Source: Candidatus Scybalocola faecavium (GTDB lineage Bacteria; Bacillota; Clostridia; Lachnospirales; Lachnospiraceae). Taken from it: DNA of 64,000 bases. Under the pieces are notes generated by a model that was not told where the DNA came from, made no database searches, and saw only the letters and a list, made by a program, of their open reading frames with translations. The position numbers and the translations under genes are program-made. Shown one piece after another: positions 22,528 to 31,772 of the stretch (the stretch's first letter is position 1; every line of letters starts with the position of its first letter). The DNA lies in assembly GCA_018713145.1 (NCBI GenBank), contig DVFP01000021.1, positions 1 to 64,000 of the forward strand, in the 5' to 3' direction.

Positions 22528-23490
22528 TTATTGGGGGAAGCGGCGTCCCTGCCAGGTCTGCCGGTCTTTAAATGTTTTATGGATGTAATTCATCACGTAT
22601 TTTTTATGACCGCTCCAGGTGGGAGCTATGAGAAGGCTTTTGGGACCGTCCCCGGTAATTCGGTGGATTACTATATTTGGCGGCAGGACCTCAATACACC
22701 GGATCAACAGGTCTGTATATTCTTCCAGGGTCAATATATGGAAAGGCTGCTTCTCATAAAGTTCAGCCAGATCTGTGTTTTGAAGCACATGAAGAAGCTG
22801 GGGCTTAATGCCCTGGATGGGCTGGCTGGCCAGATAACGGGCTGTAGATTCCATGTCCTCTGGGCTTTCCCCCGGCAGACCAAGGATCGTATGGACGATC
22901 ACCGGGATATTCCTTTCACTGAGGATGCCTAAAGCTTCCTCAAAAACAGACAGAGGGTATCCTCTGCGGATGCGGCGGGCAGTATCCTCATGGATAGTCT
23001 GAAGTCCCAGCTCGATCCATACAGGCTTTATGTAAGAAAGTTCCTGCAAAAAATCGCCAATCTCCGGCGAGATACAGTCTGGCCGGGTTCCGATGGAAAT
23101 AGCCGCCACTTCCGGATGGCGGGCTGCCGGAAAATAAACCTGACGCAGACGGGGGAGAGGCGCATAGGTGTTGGTATAGGCCTGAAAGTATGCAATATAC
23201 CGGTTTCCTGTGTTTTTTCCTTTTAAAAGCTTTTTACCTTCCCGAATCTGGTCATCAAAGCTTTGTCCCCGGCGGGCAGCAAAATCTCCGGAACCGCCCT
23301 CACTACAGAAAATACAGCCCCGGGTTCCTAAAGTGCCGTCACGGTTCGGACAGGTAAAGCCGCCGTCAATGGCCAGCTTGTAGATTTTTTCATGAAAGAC
23401 ATCTTTTAAATAACAGTCCAGGGAATAGTAAGGCTTTCCATTCCAGCGGTTGATAGCGTCTTTGTAGCTGGAGACTGTGGAAAACTCCAT
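22528..23490 (-). CDS. TIGR01212 family radical SAM protein (YhcC-like)
   Basis: A 320-residue radical SAM protein. The family signature is clear: GKPYYSLDCYLKDVF, then the cluster cysteines in CPNRDGTLGTRGCIFC (C-x11-C-x2-C), GGSGDF, a YFQAYTNTYAP strand and the IELGLQT strand. The proteins bind a 4Fe-4S cluster and cleave S-adenosylmethionine; the physiological substrate of this family is unknown. The start is uncertain. ATG 23490 puts the family core near residue 20, but an in-frame ATG at 23583 overlapping the malic enzyme stop would add 31 residues of low complexity. Neither has a strong ribosome binding site. It is probably cotranscribed with malic enzyme. Confidence 0.88.
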   Translation of the reverse strand: MEFSTVSSYKDAINRWNGKPYYSLDCYLKDVFHEKIYKLAIDGGFTCPNRDGTLGTRGCIFCSEGGSGDFAARRGQSFDDQIREGKKLLKGKNTGNRYIAYFQAYTNTYAPLPRLRQVYFPAARHPEVAAISIGTRPDCISPEIGDFLQELSYIKPVWIELGLQTIHEDTARRIRRGYPLSVFEEALGILSERNIPVIVHTILGLPGESPEDMESTARYLASQPIQGIKPQLLHVLQNTDLAELYEKQPFHILTLEEYTDLLIRCIEVLPPNIVIHRITGDGPKSLLIAPTWSGHKKYVMNYIHKTFKDRQTWQGRRFPQ

Positions 23491-23575
23491 AGCCCCCGGA
23501 CCGCTATGGGTTTTGGATAGGGCGGATCCGGGGACAGATAAGGCGCTGGCCGGATCTGCCTTAACTCTATGGGTT

Positions 23576-24730
23576 TCAGTCATGGATATGATCCATGACG
23601 GCCTTGCTGACTGCTTCCACAGCCCGGGGATCAAAGGCGTAAGGCATAATATTATCCTCAGAAAGTTCCGCATCGGAAACAAGGGATGCAAGGGCCTGGG
23701 CGGCGGCCAGCTTCATTTCTTCAGTAATCTGGCGGGCACGTCCCTCAAGAGCGCCTTTAAAGATGCCCGGAAAAGCAACTACGTTATTGATCTGATTTGG
23801 AAAATCCGAACGTCCTGTGCCGACTACACGGGCGCCGGCAGCTTTTGCTATGTCAGGCATGATTTCCGGCACAGGGTTGGCCATGGCAAAGATAATGGCG
23901 TCTTTGTTCATGGACCGGACCATTTCCTCTGTGACAATATTGGGGGCAGATACGCCGATAAAAATATCCGCGCCTTTTAATGCATCGGCCAAAGTGCCGG
24001 TCTGGCCTTCCAGATTGGTCACTTCACACATTTTTTCCTGCATCCAGTTTAAGCCCTCATAGGCTTTACTGATAATACCGTACCGGTCGCACATAGTAAT
24101 GTGCTTAAAGCCATAGGTTAAAAGGAGCTTTGTAATGGCAATGCCAGCAGAGCCGGCACCGTTGACAATGACCTTACAATCTTCCTTTACTTTTCCGGTG
24201 ACTCTAAGAGCATTAATGACGCCTGCCAGAACTACGATGGCAGTGCCGTGCTGATCGTCATGAAAGACCGGAATATCCAAAAGCTCTTTTAAACGCTCTT
24301 CAATTTCAAAGCATCTGGGGGCTGAAATATCCTCCAGGTTAATGCCGCCAAAGGCAGGGGCAATATTGACAACGGTTTTAATGATTTCTTCAGTATCCTG
24401 GGTATCCAGGCAGATCGGAAATGCATTTACATTGGCAAAGGCTTTAAATAATGCCGCCTTCCCTTCCATAACCGGCATAGCAGCTAAAGGACCGATATTT
24501 CCCAGACCTAAAACGGCGCTTCCGTCAGAAACTACGGCCACAGTGTTGGCCTTTAAGGTGTAAGTATAGGCGGCTGCCGGATCCTTTGCGATTACTTTGC
24601 AGGGTTCTGCGACCCCGGGAGTATAGGCAAGAGCCAGATCTTCACGGCTCTTTACCTGGCATTTGGGAACTGTGTCGATTTTTCCCTGCCATTGTTCATG
24701 AAGCAAGAGTGCTTTTTCATTATTTGTCAT
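23576..24730 (-). CDS. NAD(P)-dependent malic enzyme
   Basis: A 384-residue malic enzyme that oxidatively decarboxylates malate to pyruvate. It is the short bacterial form lacking the phosphotransacetylase-like tail found in MaeB. Visible motifs are the catalytic-tyrosine region LALAYTPGVAEPC, the lysine-containing LKANTVAVVSDGSAVLGLGNIG, the metal-binding FHDDQHGTA, and the Rossmann loop VNGAGSAGIA. The cofactor (NAD or NADP) cannot be decided by eye. ATG 24730 follows AAAAGGATG. A promoter (24876-24848) and a hairpin lie in front. Pyruvate made here could feed the fermentative acetyl-CoA pool. Confidence 0.94.
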   Translation of the reverse strand: MTNNEKALLLHEQWQGKIDTVPKCQVKSREDLALAYTPGVAEPCKVIAKDPAAAYTYTLKANTVAVVSDGSAVLGLGNIGPLAAMPVMEGKAALFKAFANVNAFPICLDTQDTEEIIKTVVNIAPAFGGINLEDISAPRCFEIEERLKELLDIPVFHDDQHGTAIVVLAGVINALRVTGKVKEDCKVIVNGAGSAGIAITKLLLTYGFKHITMCDRYGIISKAYEGLNWMQEKMCEVTNLEGQTGTLADALKGADIFIGVSAPNIVTEEMVRSMNKDAIIFAMANPVPEIMPDIAKAAGARVVGTGRSDFPNQINNVVAFPGIFKGALEGRARQITEEMKLAAAQALASLVSDAELSEDNIMPYAFDPRAVEAVSKAVMDHIHD

Positions 24731-24775
24731 AGCTGTTCATCCTTTTTTAATTATTTTCGTAACCGTTTAAAACAA

Positions 24776-24805
24776 GGGCGTTCCGGCGGTCAGGCAGGAA
24801 CGCCC
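24776..24805 (-). terminator. Hairpin between the LacI gene and malic enzyme
   Basis: On the minus strand GGGCGTTCC and GGAACGCCC form a perfect 9-bp stem with a 12-base loop, followed by TTGTTTTAAAC. It can terminate the LacI transcript. A promoter-like sequence lies between the LacI gene and this hairpin, so it may also act as an attenuator in the malic enzyme leader. Confidence 0.65.
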
Positions 24806-24847
24806 CTTTCATGGGGACTGGTCCATATTTTATTGCCAGCTGACTTT

Positions 24848-24876
24848 ATTCTATCACAGAATTAAAAACCCGGCAA
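24848..24876 (-). promoter_or_regulatory. Candidate promoter for malic enzyme
   Basis: Minus-strand TTGCCG (24876-24871), 17 bp, TAGAAT (24853-24848). The transcript would start about 110 bases before malic enzyme and include the hairpin at 24776-24805. Confidence 0.45.
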
Positions 24877-24906
24877 TAACAAGCCGTCGCCATTCTTTAG
24901 GAAGCG

Positions 24907-25914
24907 CTAGGATGTGCGCAGGATCAGCGGAGTATCCAAAAGAATCTGGGGACTTGGGACAGGCTGATGGCTTAAATGGGCTAAAAGTATGGAAAGACAA
25001 TGGCTGGCCATATCTTCCATGGGAAGATAGACAGTGCTTAAAGGCGGGGTAGCGTACATGGCGTACTCTTTTTCACCATTTCCGATGCTGATGACAGAAA
25101 TAGTTTCGGGCACGGAAATTTTTGCCTGATTTAAGGTAAAAAGACAGCCGTAGGCGGCGGCATCTGACAGACAGTAAATACTGTCACAGCACTTTGTTTC
25201 ATTTAGGATACGGCGGGTCATGGCAGCCCCGGATTCCGGCGAGTTATGGCCATGGAGAATGTGATCGGGGGCTACCTGGATGCCATGGTCGGCCATGGTG
25301 CTGATAAAGCCAGCTATCCGCTGTTCCATACCTGGAAAAGTTGTATCCCAGGTTAAGATCCGGGGCATTTTTTTACCTTTTTGCAAAAGTGCTTCGCCAG
25401 CCAGAGCGCCCATGCGGAAATTGTCTACAGCAACACTGTAAAAGCCCGGAAGCTGACGGTTATATAAAACCACAGGCACCGGGAAGAAAGCATTTTTAAT
25501 AAAATCTATATCTGCCTGGGAAGTATTTGCCAGGATCGCTGCGTGAAAACGCCGGCCGGTAAGAAGGGCCTTCTGCCGGTTCAAATGATCTGTATCATAA
25601 GGGTAAACCGTAATTTCATAAGGTATATCCGTATTTTGGCGGACTGTTTCCAGGCCGTTTAAAAAACGGGAAAGCATTGTGGTGCGAAAATCCTTGGCCC
25701 AGTAAAGAGCAATGGTGTAGGGGGCATTTTTTTCACCTTCCCGAAGGGTACGGGCGGCAATGCTGGGCTGATACCCCAGATCCTTTACGGCCTTCCATAC
25801 CTTCTGGCAGGTTTTTTCAGATATTTTCCGCTCCTGGCTTTTTCCATTAAGAATAATGGACACGGTGCTGGCGGAAACCCCTGAGGCTTTGGCAATGTCT
25901 TTTACAGTAACCAT
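24907..25914 (-). CDS. LacI family transcriptional regulator
   Basis: A 335-residue repressor. The N-terminal LacI helix-turn-helix is complete (VTVKDIAKASGVSASTVSIILNG, with the hinge region LGYQPSIAARTLR), followed by the periplasmic-binding-protein-like sugar-sensing domain (MLSRFLNGLETV, HAAILANTS, VPVVLYNR, AVDNFRMGALAGEALL). The ATG at 25914 has AAAGGA eight bases upstream; an ATG at 25920 is too close to that site, and the long extension to 26007 is not credible. No carbohydrate operon lies directly beside it, so the target is not evident. The nearest divergent gene, 26202, is an ABC transporter. Confidence 0.92.
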   Translation of the reverse strand: MVTVKDIAKASGVSASTVSIILNGKSQERKISEKTCQKVWKAVKDLGYQPSIAARTLREGEKNAPYTIALYWAKDFRTTMLSRFLNGLETVRQNTDIPYEITVYPYDTDHLNRQKALLTGRRFHAAILANTSQADIDFIKNAFFPVPVVLYNRQLPGFYSVAVDNFRMGALAGEALLQKGKKMPRILTWDTTFPGMEQRIAGFISTMADHGIQVAPDHILHGHNSPESGAAMTRRILNETKCCDSIYCLSDAAAYGCLFTLNQAKISVPETISVISIGNGEKEYAMYATPPLSTVYLPMEDMASHCLSILLAHLSHQPVPSPQILLDTPLILRTS

Positions 25915-26143
25915 GATCATATTCCTTTCCGATGATACGCGATTTCCAATATTAAGTCCTGTTTGGACCCATATTCCCATGATATATAATCCGGCAAAAT
26001 AATGCAAGAAAAATCCTTCTGGAAAACCGTGGATCGCAAGGAATGATTTCTCTGCAAATGGCGGAGCATACAGCAGATCCGCCCGGATGAATACACATTA
26101 TTTTCACAGTTTCATCAAAAAATGTTCACAATGATTCCAATGA

Positions 26144-26172
26144 TTGAACACACTTGATTCTTAAAATAAATT
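26144..26172 (+). promoter_or_regulatory. Promoter of the GldG/DUF4340 ABC operon
   Basis: TTGAAC (26144-26149), a 17-bp spacer and TAAATT (26167-26172) precede the ribosome binding site AAGGAGG of the ATPase gene by about 20 bases. Confidence 0.5.
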
Positions 26173-26201
26173 AGAATGAACAAGAAGGAGGCTCATACGG
26201 A

Positions 26202-27341
26202 ATGATAGAGGTTAAAAATCTCGTAAAGAAGTATGGTGACCACGTTGCAGTGGATCATTTGACCTTTACCGTGGAAAAGGGACAGATTTATGGATTTCTT
26301 GGTCCCAACGGTGCAGGAAAATCAACGACCATGAATATTATGACCGGCTATATCGGCGCCACAGAGGGTGAAGTGCTTATTGACGGCCATGACATTCTCA
26401 AAGATGCAGAGGCCGCAAAACGATGCATCGGATACCTTCCTGAAATCCCTCCGGTATATCCGGATATGACGGTGGAAGAGTATCTGCGTTTTTCGGCAGA
26501 GCTTAAAGGAATAAAAAAGGAGGAGCGGGAGGCTCAGATCGAAAAGGTCATGCGCATGACCCAGGTGGAAGATGTGGCCGGCCGATTGATCAAAAATCTG
26601 TCCAAAGGCTACCGTCAGCGTGTGGGCCTGGCTCACGCTATTATGGGATTTCCGCCGATTATCATTCTTGACGAACCTACGGTCGGCCTGGATCCAAAGC
26701 AGATCATTGAGATCCGTGAACTGATCAAGGAGTTGAGCAAGGAGCACACGATCATTTTAAGTTCCCATATTCTTTCTGAGATCAGTGAAGTGTGCGATTA
26801 TGTTATGATCATTGCCCATGGAAAGCTGATCGCCAGCGATACTACAAAAAATCTGACAAAGATGATGCAGGGACAAAATGTTTACAGCTTTATGGTCAAA
26901 GGAAGCGAGGCTCAGGTGCGGGACGCATTAGGGCGTGTCCGGGGGATTTCCAAGATGGATATAAAACCGTCCGGGGAAAACGGCATCGTAGATGTAACGG
27001 TAGAGTGCCAGAACGGGCCGGAAAATGGCCGGGAGGTTGGCGAAATGCCAGGCAGACCGGAAAAACCCATGGATTACCGGGAAGAAATATTTTATGCCCT
27101 GGCTCATGCAGAGTGTCCCATGATGGCATCCGCTAAATATGTATCCCTGGAGGATATTTTCCTTGAACTTACAGAAGAACATCCCGATACCCGGTCGAAG
27201 AAATCAAAACGCCGCTTTTTGTCAAAACGACAGAAGGAAGAAGAGACATGGGAGATTCCGGCAGATCCGGAAAATATGGAAGCGCTGGAAACAACCCGGG
27301 AAAATACACAGGAGGTAGAAGATCATGGCAGCAATTTATAA
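26202..27341 (+). CDS. ABC transporter ATP-binding protein (GldA-like operon)
   Basis: A 379-residue ATPase with Walker A GPNGAGKST, signature LSKGYRQRV, Walker B IIILDEPTVGLD and H-loop LSSHILSEI. The ATPase core ends near residue 220; the following 160 residues form a regulatory extension that is proline-poor, highly charged at the end (KKSKRRFLSKRQKEEETWEI) and longer than usual. It is the first gene of a four-gene operon with an ABC-2 permease, a GldG-like protein and a DUF4340 protein, the composition of Gld-type transporters known from gliding bacteria but widespread in non-gliding Firmicutes. ATG 26202 follows AAGGAGG at a distance of about 12 bases. The substrate is unknown. Confidence 0.9.
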   Translation: MIEVKNLVKKYGDHVAVDHLTFTVEKGQIYGFLGPNGAGKSTTMNIMTGYIGATEGEVLIDGHDILKDAEAAKRCIGYLPEIPPVYPDMTVEEYLRFSAELKGIKKEEREAQIEKVMRMTQVEDVAGRLIKNLSKGYRQRVGLAHAIMGFPPIIILDEPTVGLDPKQIIEIRELIKELSKEHTIILSSHILSEISEVCDYVMIIAHGKLIASDTTKNLTKMMQGQNVYSFMVKGSEAQVRDALGRVRGISKMDIKPSGENGIVDVTVECQNGPENGREVGEMPGRPEKPMDYREEIFYALAHAECPMMASAKYVSLEDIFLELTEEHPDTRSKKSKRRFLSKRQKEEETWEIPADPENMEALETTRENTQEVEDHGSNL

Positions 27342-28188
27342 AAAAGAAGTGCGTTCTTACTTTACATCAATGATCGGCTGCGTATTTGTGGCATTTGCCC
27401 TGGTCATTATCAGTCTTTATTTCTTTGCCAATAACTTGTATGGCGGCTATCCTTATTTTGGATATTCTTTATCTGCCACGGTTGTGGTCTTTTTGATCCT
27501 GATTCCTATATTGACCATGAAAAGTATGGCAGATGACCGGAGACAAAGAACAGATCAGATGCTCCTCACTGCGCCTGTCAGTACATGGAAGATCATTTTC
27601 AGCAAATATCTGGCTATGATCACTGTCTTTATGGTGCCGGTATGCATTATTTTATTTTACCCGCTGATTATGGGAGCTTACGGCACGATTTCCTATACCA
27701 TGGCTTACGCCTCAATTTTCGGTTTTGCCCTTATGGGATTTATGTGCATTGCCCTGGGGATGTTTATTTCGTCCATTACAGAGAGCCAGGTTATCGCTGC
27801 AGTGCTTACGTTCCTTGTTTTATTTATCGCTTACATGGCAGAGGCTATTGCAGACCTGATCCCTACAACTGCGTCAGTATCCATGATCGCATTTATGATC
27901 CTTGTGATCGCTGCTGCCCTGCTGGTGTATTATATGACCCAAAGCTATGTGCTGGGCGGCGCTGTAGGCGTTATCGGCATTGTGATCATTGCGGTTATGT
28001 ATGTAGCAGATTCCTCTGCCTTCCAGGGCGCTTTTGGAAATCTCATCAGCGCTTTATCACTGACCAGGCATTTTTATAATTTTTCCTCTGGTCTGATTGA
28101 TATTCCGGGGATTGTTTATTATCTTTCCGGCAGCTTTCTGTTTTTATTCCTGGCAGATCAGGCTGTGGAAAAACGTCGTTGGTGTTAA
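27325..28188 (+). CDS. ABC-2 type transporter permease (GldF-like)
   Basis: A 287-residue membrane protein with six to seven hydrophobic segments (first at MIGCVFVAFALVIISLYFF, last at YLSGSFLFLFLADQAV). The loop TMKSMADDRRQRTDQMLLTAPVS after the second helix is the conserved ABC-2 cytoplasmic motif of the GldF/NosY group. ATG 27325 follows GGAGGTAGAAG and overlaps the ATPase gene by 17 bases. It pairs with that ATPase. Confidence 0.88.
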   Translation: MAAIYKKEVRSYFTSMIGCVFVAFALVIISLYFFANNLYGGYPYFGYSLSATVVVFLILIPILTMKSMADDRRQRTDQMLLTAPVSTWKIIFSKYLAMITVFMVPVCIILFYPLIMGAYGTISYTMAYASIFGFALMGFMCIALGMFISSITESQVIAAVLTFLVLFIAYMAEAIADLIPTTASVSMIAFMILVIAAALLVYYMTQSYVLGGAVGVIGIVIIAVMYVADSSAFQGAFGNLISALSLTRHFYNFSSGLIDIPGIVYYLSGSFLFLFLADQAVEKRRWC

Positions 28189-28203
28189 GGAGGTTGCAGG
28201 AAG

Positions 28204-29766
28204 ATGAAGAAATTTTTAAATTTTAATGGAAAACAGTTCCGGCAGGGATCCTACAGCAGCGTTTTAATTGTGATCATTATTGCAATTGTGATTGTTGTCA
28301 ATCTGGCAGCTTCCCAGATCCCGTCCCAATATGCCCAGCTGGATGTGACAGATAACCAGATGTACAGCATCGGAGACCAGACACGGACACTGCTGGCTGA
28401 TCTGACACAGGATGTGGATATTTATTACATCTGTCAGGAGGGCAATGAGGATGATGTGATTTCTAAAATGCTGGATCGGTACGAGGATGGATCTTCTCAT
28501 GTTCATGTAACTCAGATCGACCCGGTGGTAAATCCTCAGTTTGCCGCCCAGTACACCGATGAAACGGTTTATGACAACAGTCTTGTGGTCGTATGCGGGG
28601 ATACTTATCAGTATGTGCCTTATAGTGATATGTATGTTTATGAAATGAACTATAACACTTATACGACACAGCAGACCGCCTATGACGGCGAGGGGCGCCT
28701 GACCAGCGCTATCAGTTATGTGACCAGTGATGATCTGCCGAAAATGTATATTCTTCAGGGACACAATGAACTGGAAATTTCGGAAACTCTTCAGGACAGG
28801 ATCACAAAACAGAATATTTCCACAGAAAACTTAAGCCTTTTGACTTTAGAGGCTGTACCCGAGGACTGTGACGTTTTACTGATTAATTCTCCGCAGACAG
28901 ACCTGTCTGAATCTGAGGCCCGGTATATTATTGATTACCTGGATAATGGCGGAAAGGTATTTATGACTTCCACATATACAGATACAGAAATGCCGAACTT
29001 TGATTCGATTTTAAGCCATTATGGTTTGTCTAAGGTAGATGGCATTGTAGTAGAGGGCAATGGCAATTATTATTATCCGGGTTATCCGTCCTACCTGCTG
29101 CCGGATTTTGGAAGCCATACCATTACTTCAGAATTTACTTCTAATCACCGGTATGTGATCCTTCCATCGGCTCAGGGGATCGCTGTTGGGGATGCCCCAA
29201 GAGATGGCGTGACCGTCAGCTCCCTTTTAACAACCAGTGATAATGCTTATTCTAAGGTGAATGTGACTACAGCTACCACCTATGATAAAGAAGATGGAGA
29301 TATTGACGGGCCTTTCGACCTGGCCGTAGCTGTCAGCGAGAAGATTGAAAACGAAGATACATCGGACGAGACAACCGCCGAAAGTACCGCAGATACAGCC
29401 GCGGACGAAACCAGCGGGGAGACAGCGGCAGACGAAACGACTGTTGAGGAAACGGATGAGACAGAAGCTGCCCAGGAAGAAGAGGATAAAGAGGCCCAGC
29501 TTGTTTATGTATCCACCTCCGGTCTTTTGGACGATACAATGAACTCAGTTGTATCCGGCGGAAACTATGATTTCTTTATGAACGCCATCAGCTGGATGAA
29601 CGGAGAAACTGCAAGCGTATCCATTGATCAGAAGTCCCTGACTTATGAGGCGCTTATGGTTACTGCCGGAAGTGCTAATATGTGGGGGATCGTACTGATT
29701 GCCGTCATTCCTCTGGCAATTTTGATCATTGGCGTTGTTGTTTGGGTTCAGAGGAGGAGACGATGA
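28204..29766 (+). CDS. GldG family ABC transporter auxiliary protein
   Basis: A 520-residue protein with an N-terminal membrane helix (residues 17-40), a large extracellular region of the GldG/ABC-type uncharacterised transport family (LDVTDNQMYSIGDQTRTLLADL, then YILQGHNELEISETL and VLLINSPQTDLSESEARYIIDYLDNGGKVFM), and a C-terminal membrane helix followed by an RRRR tail. A strongly acidic Thr/Glu/Ala-rich stretch lies at about residues 383-430. GldG-type proteins resemble the subunit that couples an ABC transporter to extracellular carbohydrate or surface assembly, but the role here is unknown. ATG 28204 follows AAGGAGG. The gene overlaps the next by ATGA. Confidence 0.85.
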   Translation: MKKFLNFNGKQFRQGSYSSVLIVIIIAIVIVVNLAASQIPSQYAQLDVTDNQMYSIGDQTRTLLADLTQDVDIYYICQEGNEDDVISKMLDRYEDGSSHVHVTQIDPVVNPQFAAQYTDETVYDNSLVVVCGDTYQYVPYSDMYVYEMNYNTYTTQQTAYDGEGRLTSAISYVTSDDLPKMYILQGHNELEISETLQDRITKQNISTENLSLLTLEAVPEDCDVLLINSPQTDLSESEARYIIDYLDNGGKVFMTSTYTDTEMPNFDSILSHYGLSKVDGIVVEGNGNYYYPGYPSYLLPDFGSHTITSEFTSNHRYVILPSAQGIAVGDAPRDGVTVSSLLTTSDNAYSKVNVTTATTYDKEDGDIDGPFDLAVAVSEKIENEDTSDETTAESTADTAADETSGETAADETTVEETDETEAAQEEEDKEAQLVYVSTSGLLDDTMNSVVSGGNYDFFMNAISWMNGETASVSIDQKSLTYEALMVTAGSANMWGIVLIAVIPLAILIIGVVVWVQRRRR

Positions 29767-30863
29767 AAAATAAACAGACAGTAAAGCTGGCGGCTGCGCT
29801 GATCGTTCTTGTAGCTGCCGTAGGGATTTATTTTGGAATGTCTATGTGGAACCGGGCGGAGGAAGAGCAGGAGGCCGCCCAGGATTCCTCTATTGAGCTT
29901 TTGTCCATTACCAGCGATGATGTAACCGCATTTTCCTATGAATATGAAGGGGAAACCTATGCCTTTGTTAAGGAGGATGGTACATGGTATTATGAAGGAG
30001 ACAAAGATTTTCCGGTCAAACAGACCAGTATTACCGGAAAACTCAGCTCCGCAGTGAGTACCACAGCCAGCCGGGAAATTGAAATTTCAGAGGATAAGCT
30101 GGCAGACTATGGTCTGGACGATCCGGTAAATACGATTTCCATTACAGACAGTGAAGGGAATGAAACGGTTTTTGAGATCGGTGATTCAAATGCCACTACA
30201 GGAGAGTATTACTGCCGGTTAAATTCCAGCAATAAAGTGTACATGATCTCATCCACATTAAATACTATGATGTCCTTTGATCTGTATTCCGTAGTGGATA
30301 TGGAAGATTTTCCAACATTGGCTGTAGACTCCATTAAAGAGGTTACTGTGAATGACGGAAATGAAGTCCGTTCCCTGGATTCCAGCGAGGATTACATAGC
30401 ATTTTCCGCACTGTCAACCCTGACCTATGATTCTCATGTGGATTATGATTGTGAAGATCTGTCCCAGTACGGTCTGGATGCTCCTCAGTATGTAGTCACT
30501 ATCGGCTATCTGGAGGAAACTGAGGATGAAACCGAAAGTGAAACCAGTGAGACCGAAGCTGAAAGCGAGACTCAGGCAGCCGATGAGACAAGTGATACAG
30601 AAGAGACTGAGGAAACAGAGGAAACCTACGATCCTGCAGATCTGACTACTTATGTCTTAAGCATCGGCAATGCTACAGAAGACGGCTCCGCTTACTATGT
30701 GCGCCTTGGAAATTCCACTGAAGTGAACCTGATCAGCGCGGATAATGTGGAAACCATCATTGCGGCAGATGAAGAGACAGAAGCATCCACGGATGAAACA
30801 GAGGCAACAGAGGCATCTGCAGAAGATACAGAAGCATCCACGGAAGAGACTTCTGCTGAGTAA
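29763..30863 (+). CDS. DUF4340 domain protein
   Basis: A 366-residue membrane-anchored protein with one N-terminal helix (VKLAAALIVLVAAVGIYFGM) and an extracellular region containing DUF4340-type repeats (SITSDDVTAFSYEYEGETYAF, EDGTWYY, and DYGLDDPVNTISITDSEGN, echoed later by QYGLDAPQYVVTIG). Two Thr/Glu/Ser-rich low-complexity stretches occur, one between the domain halves (about residues 252-290) and one at the C-terminus. DUF4340 proteins regularly accompany GldG-type ABC operons. ATG 29763 overlaps the stop of the previous gene and has GGAGGAG upstream; the longer frame from 29682 is not used. A terminator follows. Confidence 0.85.
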   Translation: MKNKQTVKLAAALIVLVAAVGIYFGMSMWNRAEEEQEAAQDSSIELLSITSDDVTAFSYEYEGETYAFVKEDGTWYYEGDKDFPVKQTSITGKLSSAVSTTASREIEISEDKLADYGLDDPVNTISITDSEGNETVFEIGDSNATTGEYYCRLNSSNKVYMISSTLNTMMSFDLYSVVDMEDFPTLAVDSIKEVTVNDGNEVRSLDSSEDYIAFSALSTLTYDSHVDYDCEDLSQYGLDAPQYVVTIGYLEETEDETESETSETEAESETQAADETSDTEETEETEETYDPADLTTYVLSIGNATEDGSAYYVRLGNSTEVNLISADNVETIIAADEETEASTDETEATEASAEDTEASTEETSAE

Positions 30864-30918
30864 AGAAATTAAAAAATGGGATGTGGGAAAGTATTTTTGT
30901 TCCCGCAGGCAATAAAAC

Positions 30919-30964
30919 CCCCGCTGCCTGGGTGATGGGATACCAGAGCAGCGGGGATTTTGTG
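30919..30964 (+). terminator. Terminator after the DUF4340 gene (bidirectional)
   Basis: CCCCGCTGC (30919-30927) and GCAGCGGGG (30948-30956) form a 9-bp stem followed by ATTTTGTGTT. AAAA precedes the stem, so it could also serve the minus-strand gene ending at 30968. Confidence 0.8.
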
Positions 30965-30967
30965 TTG

Positions 30968-31670
30968 TTACGGACACAAACCGCGGCTTTCGGCCTCTTG
31001 AATATGGGCCCGGATTTCTTTTTCATGGGCCTGGCAGTAGGCGTAGCTGTCTTTCATAAAGTCTTTAATGCTTTTGCTTCGGTACATATGATCCAGAGTG
31101 TCCAGAATCAGTGTACCTCCGGCTTTCATGTCAAAAAAGTAGGGATAAATGCACCCGCCCTCTTCTCTGGGAAAATAGGGATTGATGGAACTGAGTCTTG
31201 AGTCCTTCATAATGGATTCAACGACCATTTCGCTTAAGATCCATTTCAGGGACGGACGTTCATATTCTTCCCAGGAATCATGAAAGATTTCATGCCATAC
31301 ATAGAACCATGTAAAATGTATGATTTCATGAATACTTTCCCCTATTGCCCCTTTTTCACTGTTTTTATAGAAAATATCAAAACGGTGTTCCTTAAGAAAA
31401 CGAGGTTCAATAGGGTTCATGCCAGTAGTCCTGGTATAAGGTTACCTTTTCATTAATTTCAGACTCTATATTTTTATAAATCTCCCTTAAAGTGTTTTCA
31501 ATGTAGTCCCGCCTTTGGGCAATGTCCAAACTTCGGGCATGATCTCTGTTAAGCTGGGGATAAAAATAATACAATGGTTCAGACCAGAAGTCGGATTCTC
31601 CTTCTGTCTGAAAGCCCATGATCTGGCAGATCATATCATCAATTCCCGGATTTACAAAAGTGACATTCAT
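30968..31670 (-). pseudogene. Broken gene: Zn-peptidase-like protein of unknown family, two out-of-frame parts
   Basis: Two minus-strand frames overlap by 14 bases. The first (ATG 31670 after AAGGAG, to 31407) ends EKVTLYQDYWHEPY; the second (ATG 31420 to 30968, 150 residues) begins MNPIEPRFLKEHRFDIF and continues GESIHEIIHFTWFYVWHEIFHD and LKWILSEMVVESIM. From memory, similar proteins in Clostridia are single chains in which these parts are joined by about 30 further residues, so this gene seems to have suffered an internal deletion with a frame change. The HEIIH motif with a distal E in SEMVVE suggests a zinc peptidase fold. The second part has AGGA eight bases before its ATG and might still be translated by coupling. 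Confidence 0.55.
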
Positions 31671-31772
31671 AAAAATCTCCTTCAAAATCTTTCTAGGTTG
31701 ATCTGACGGAAGATGAACAGGCGGTATCAGCGCCTGTTCATCTTCCGAAGTTTCATGTTTGCTTTCTTGCGG

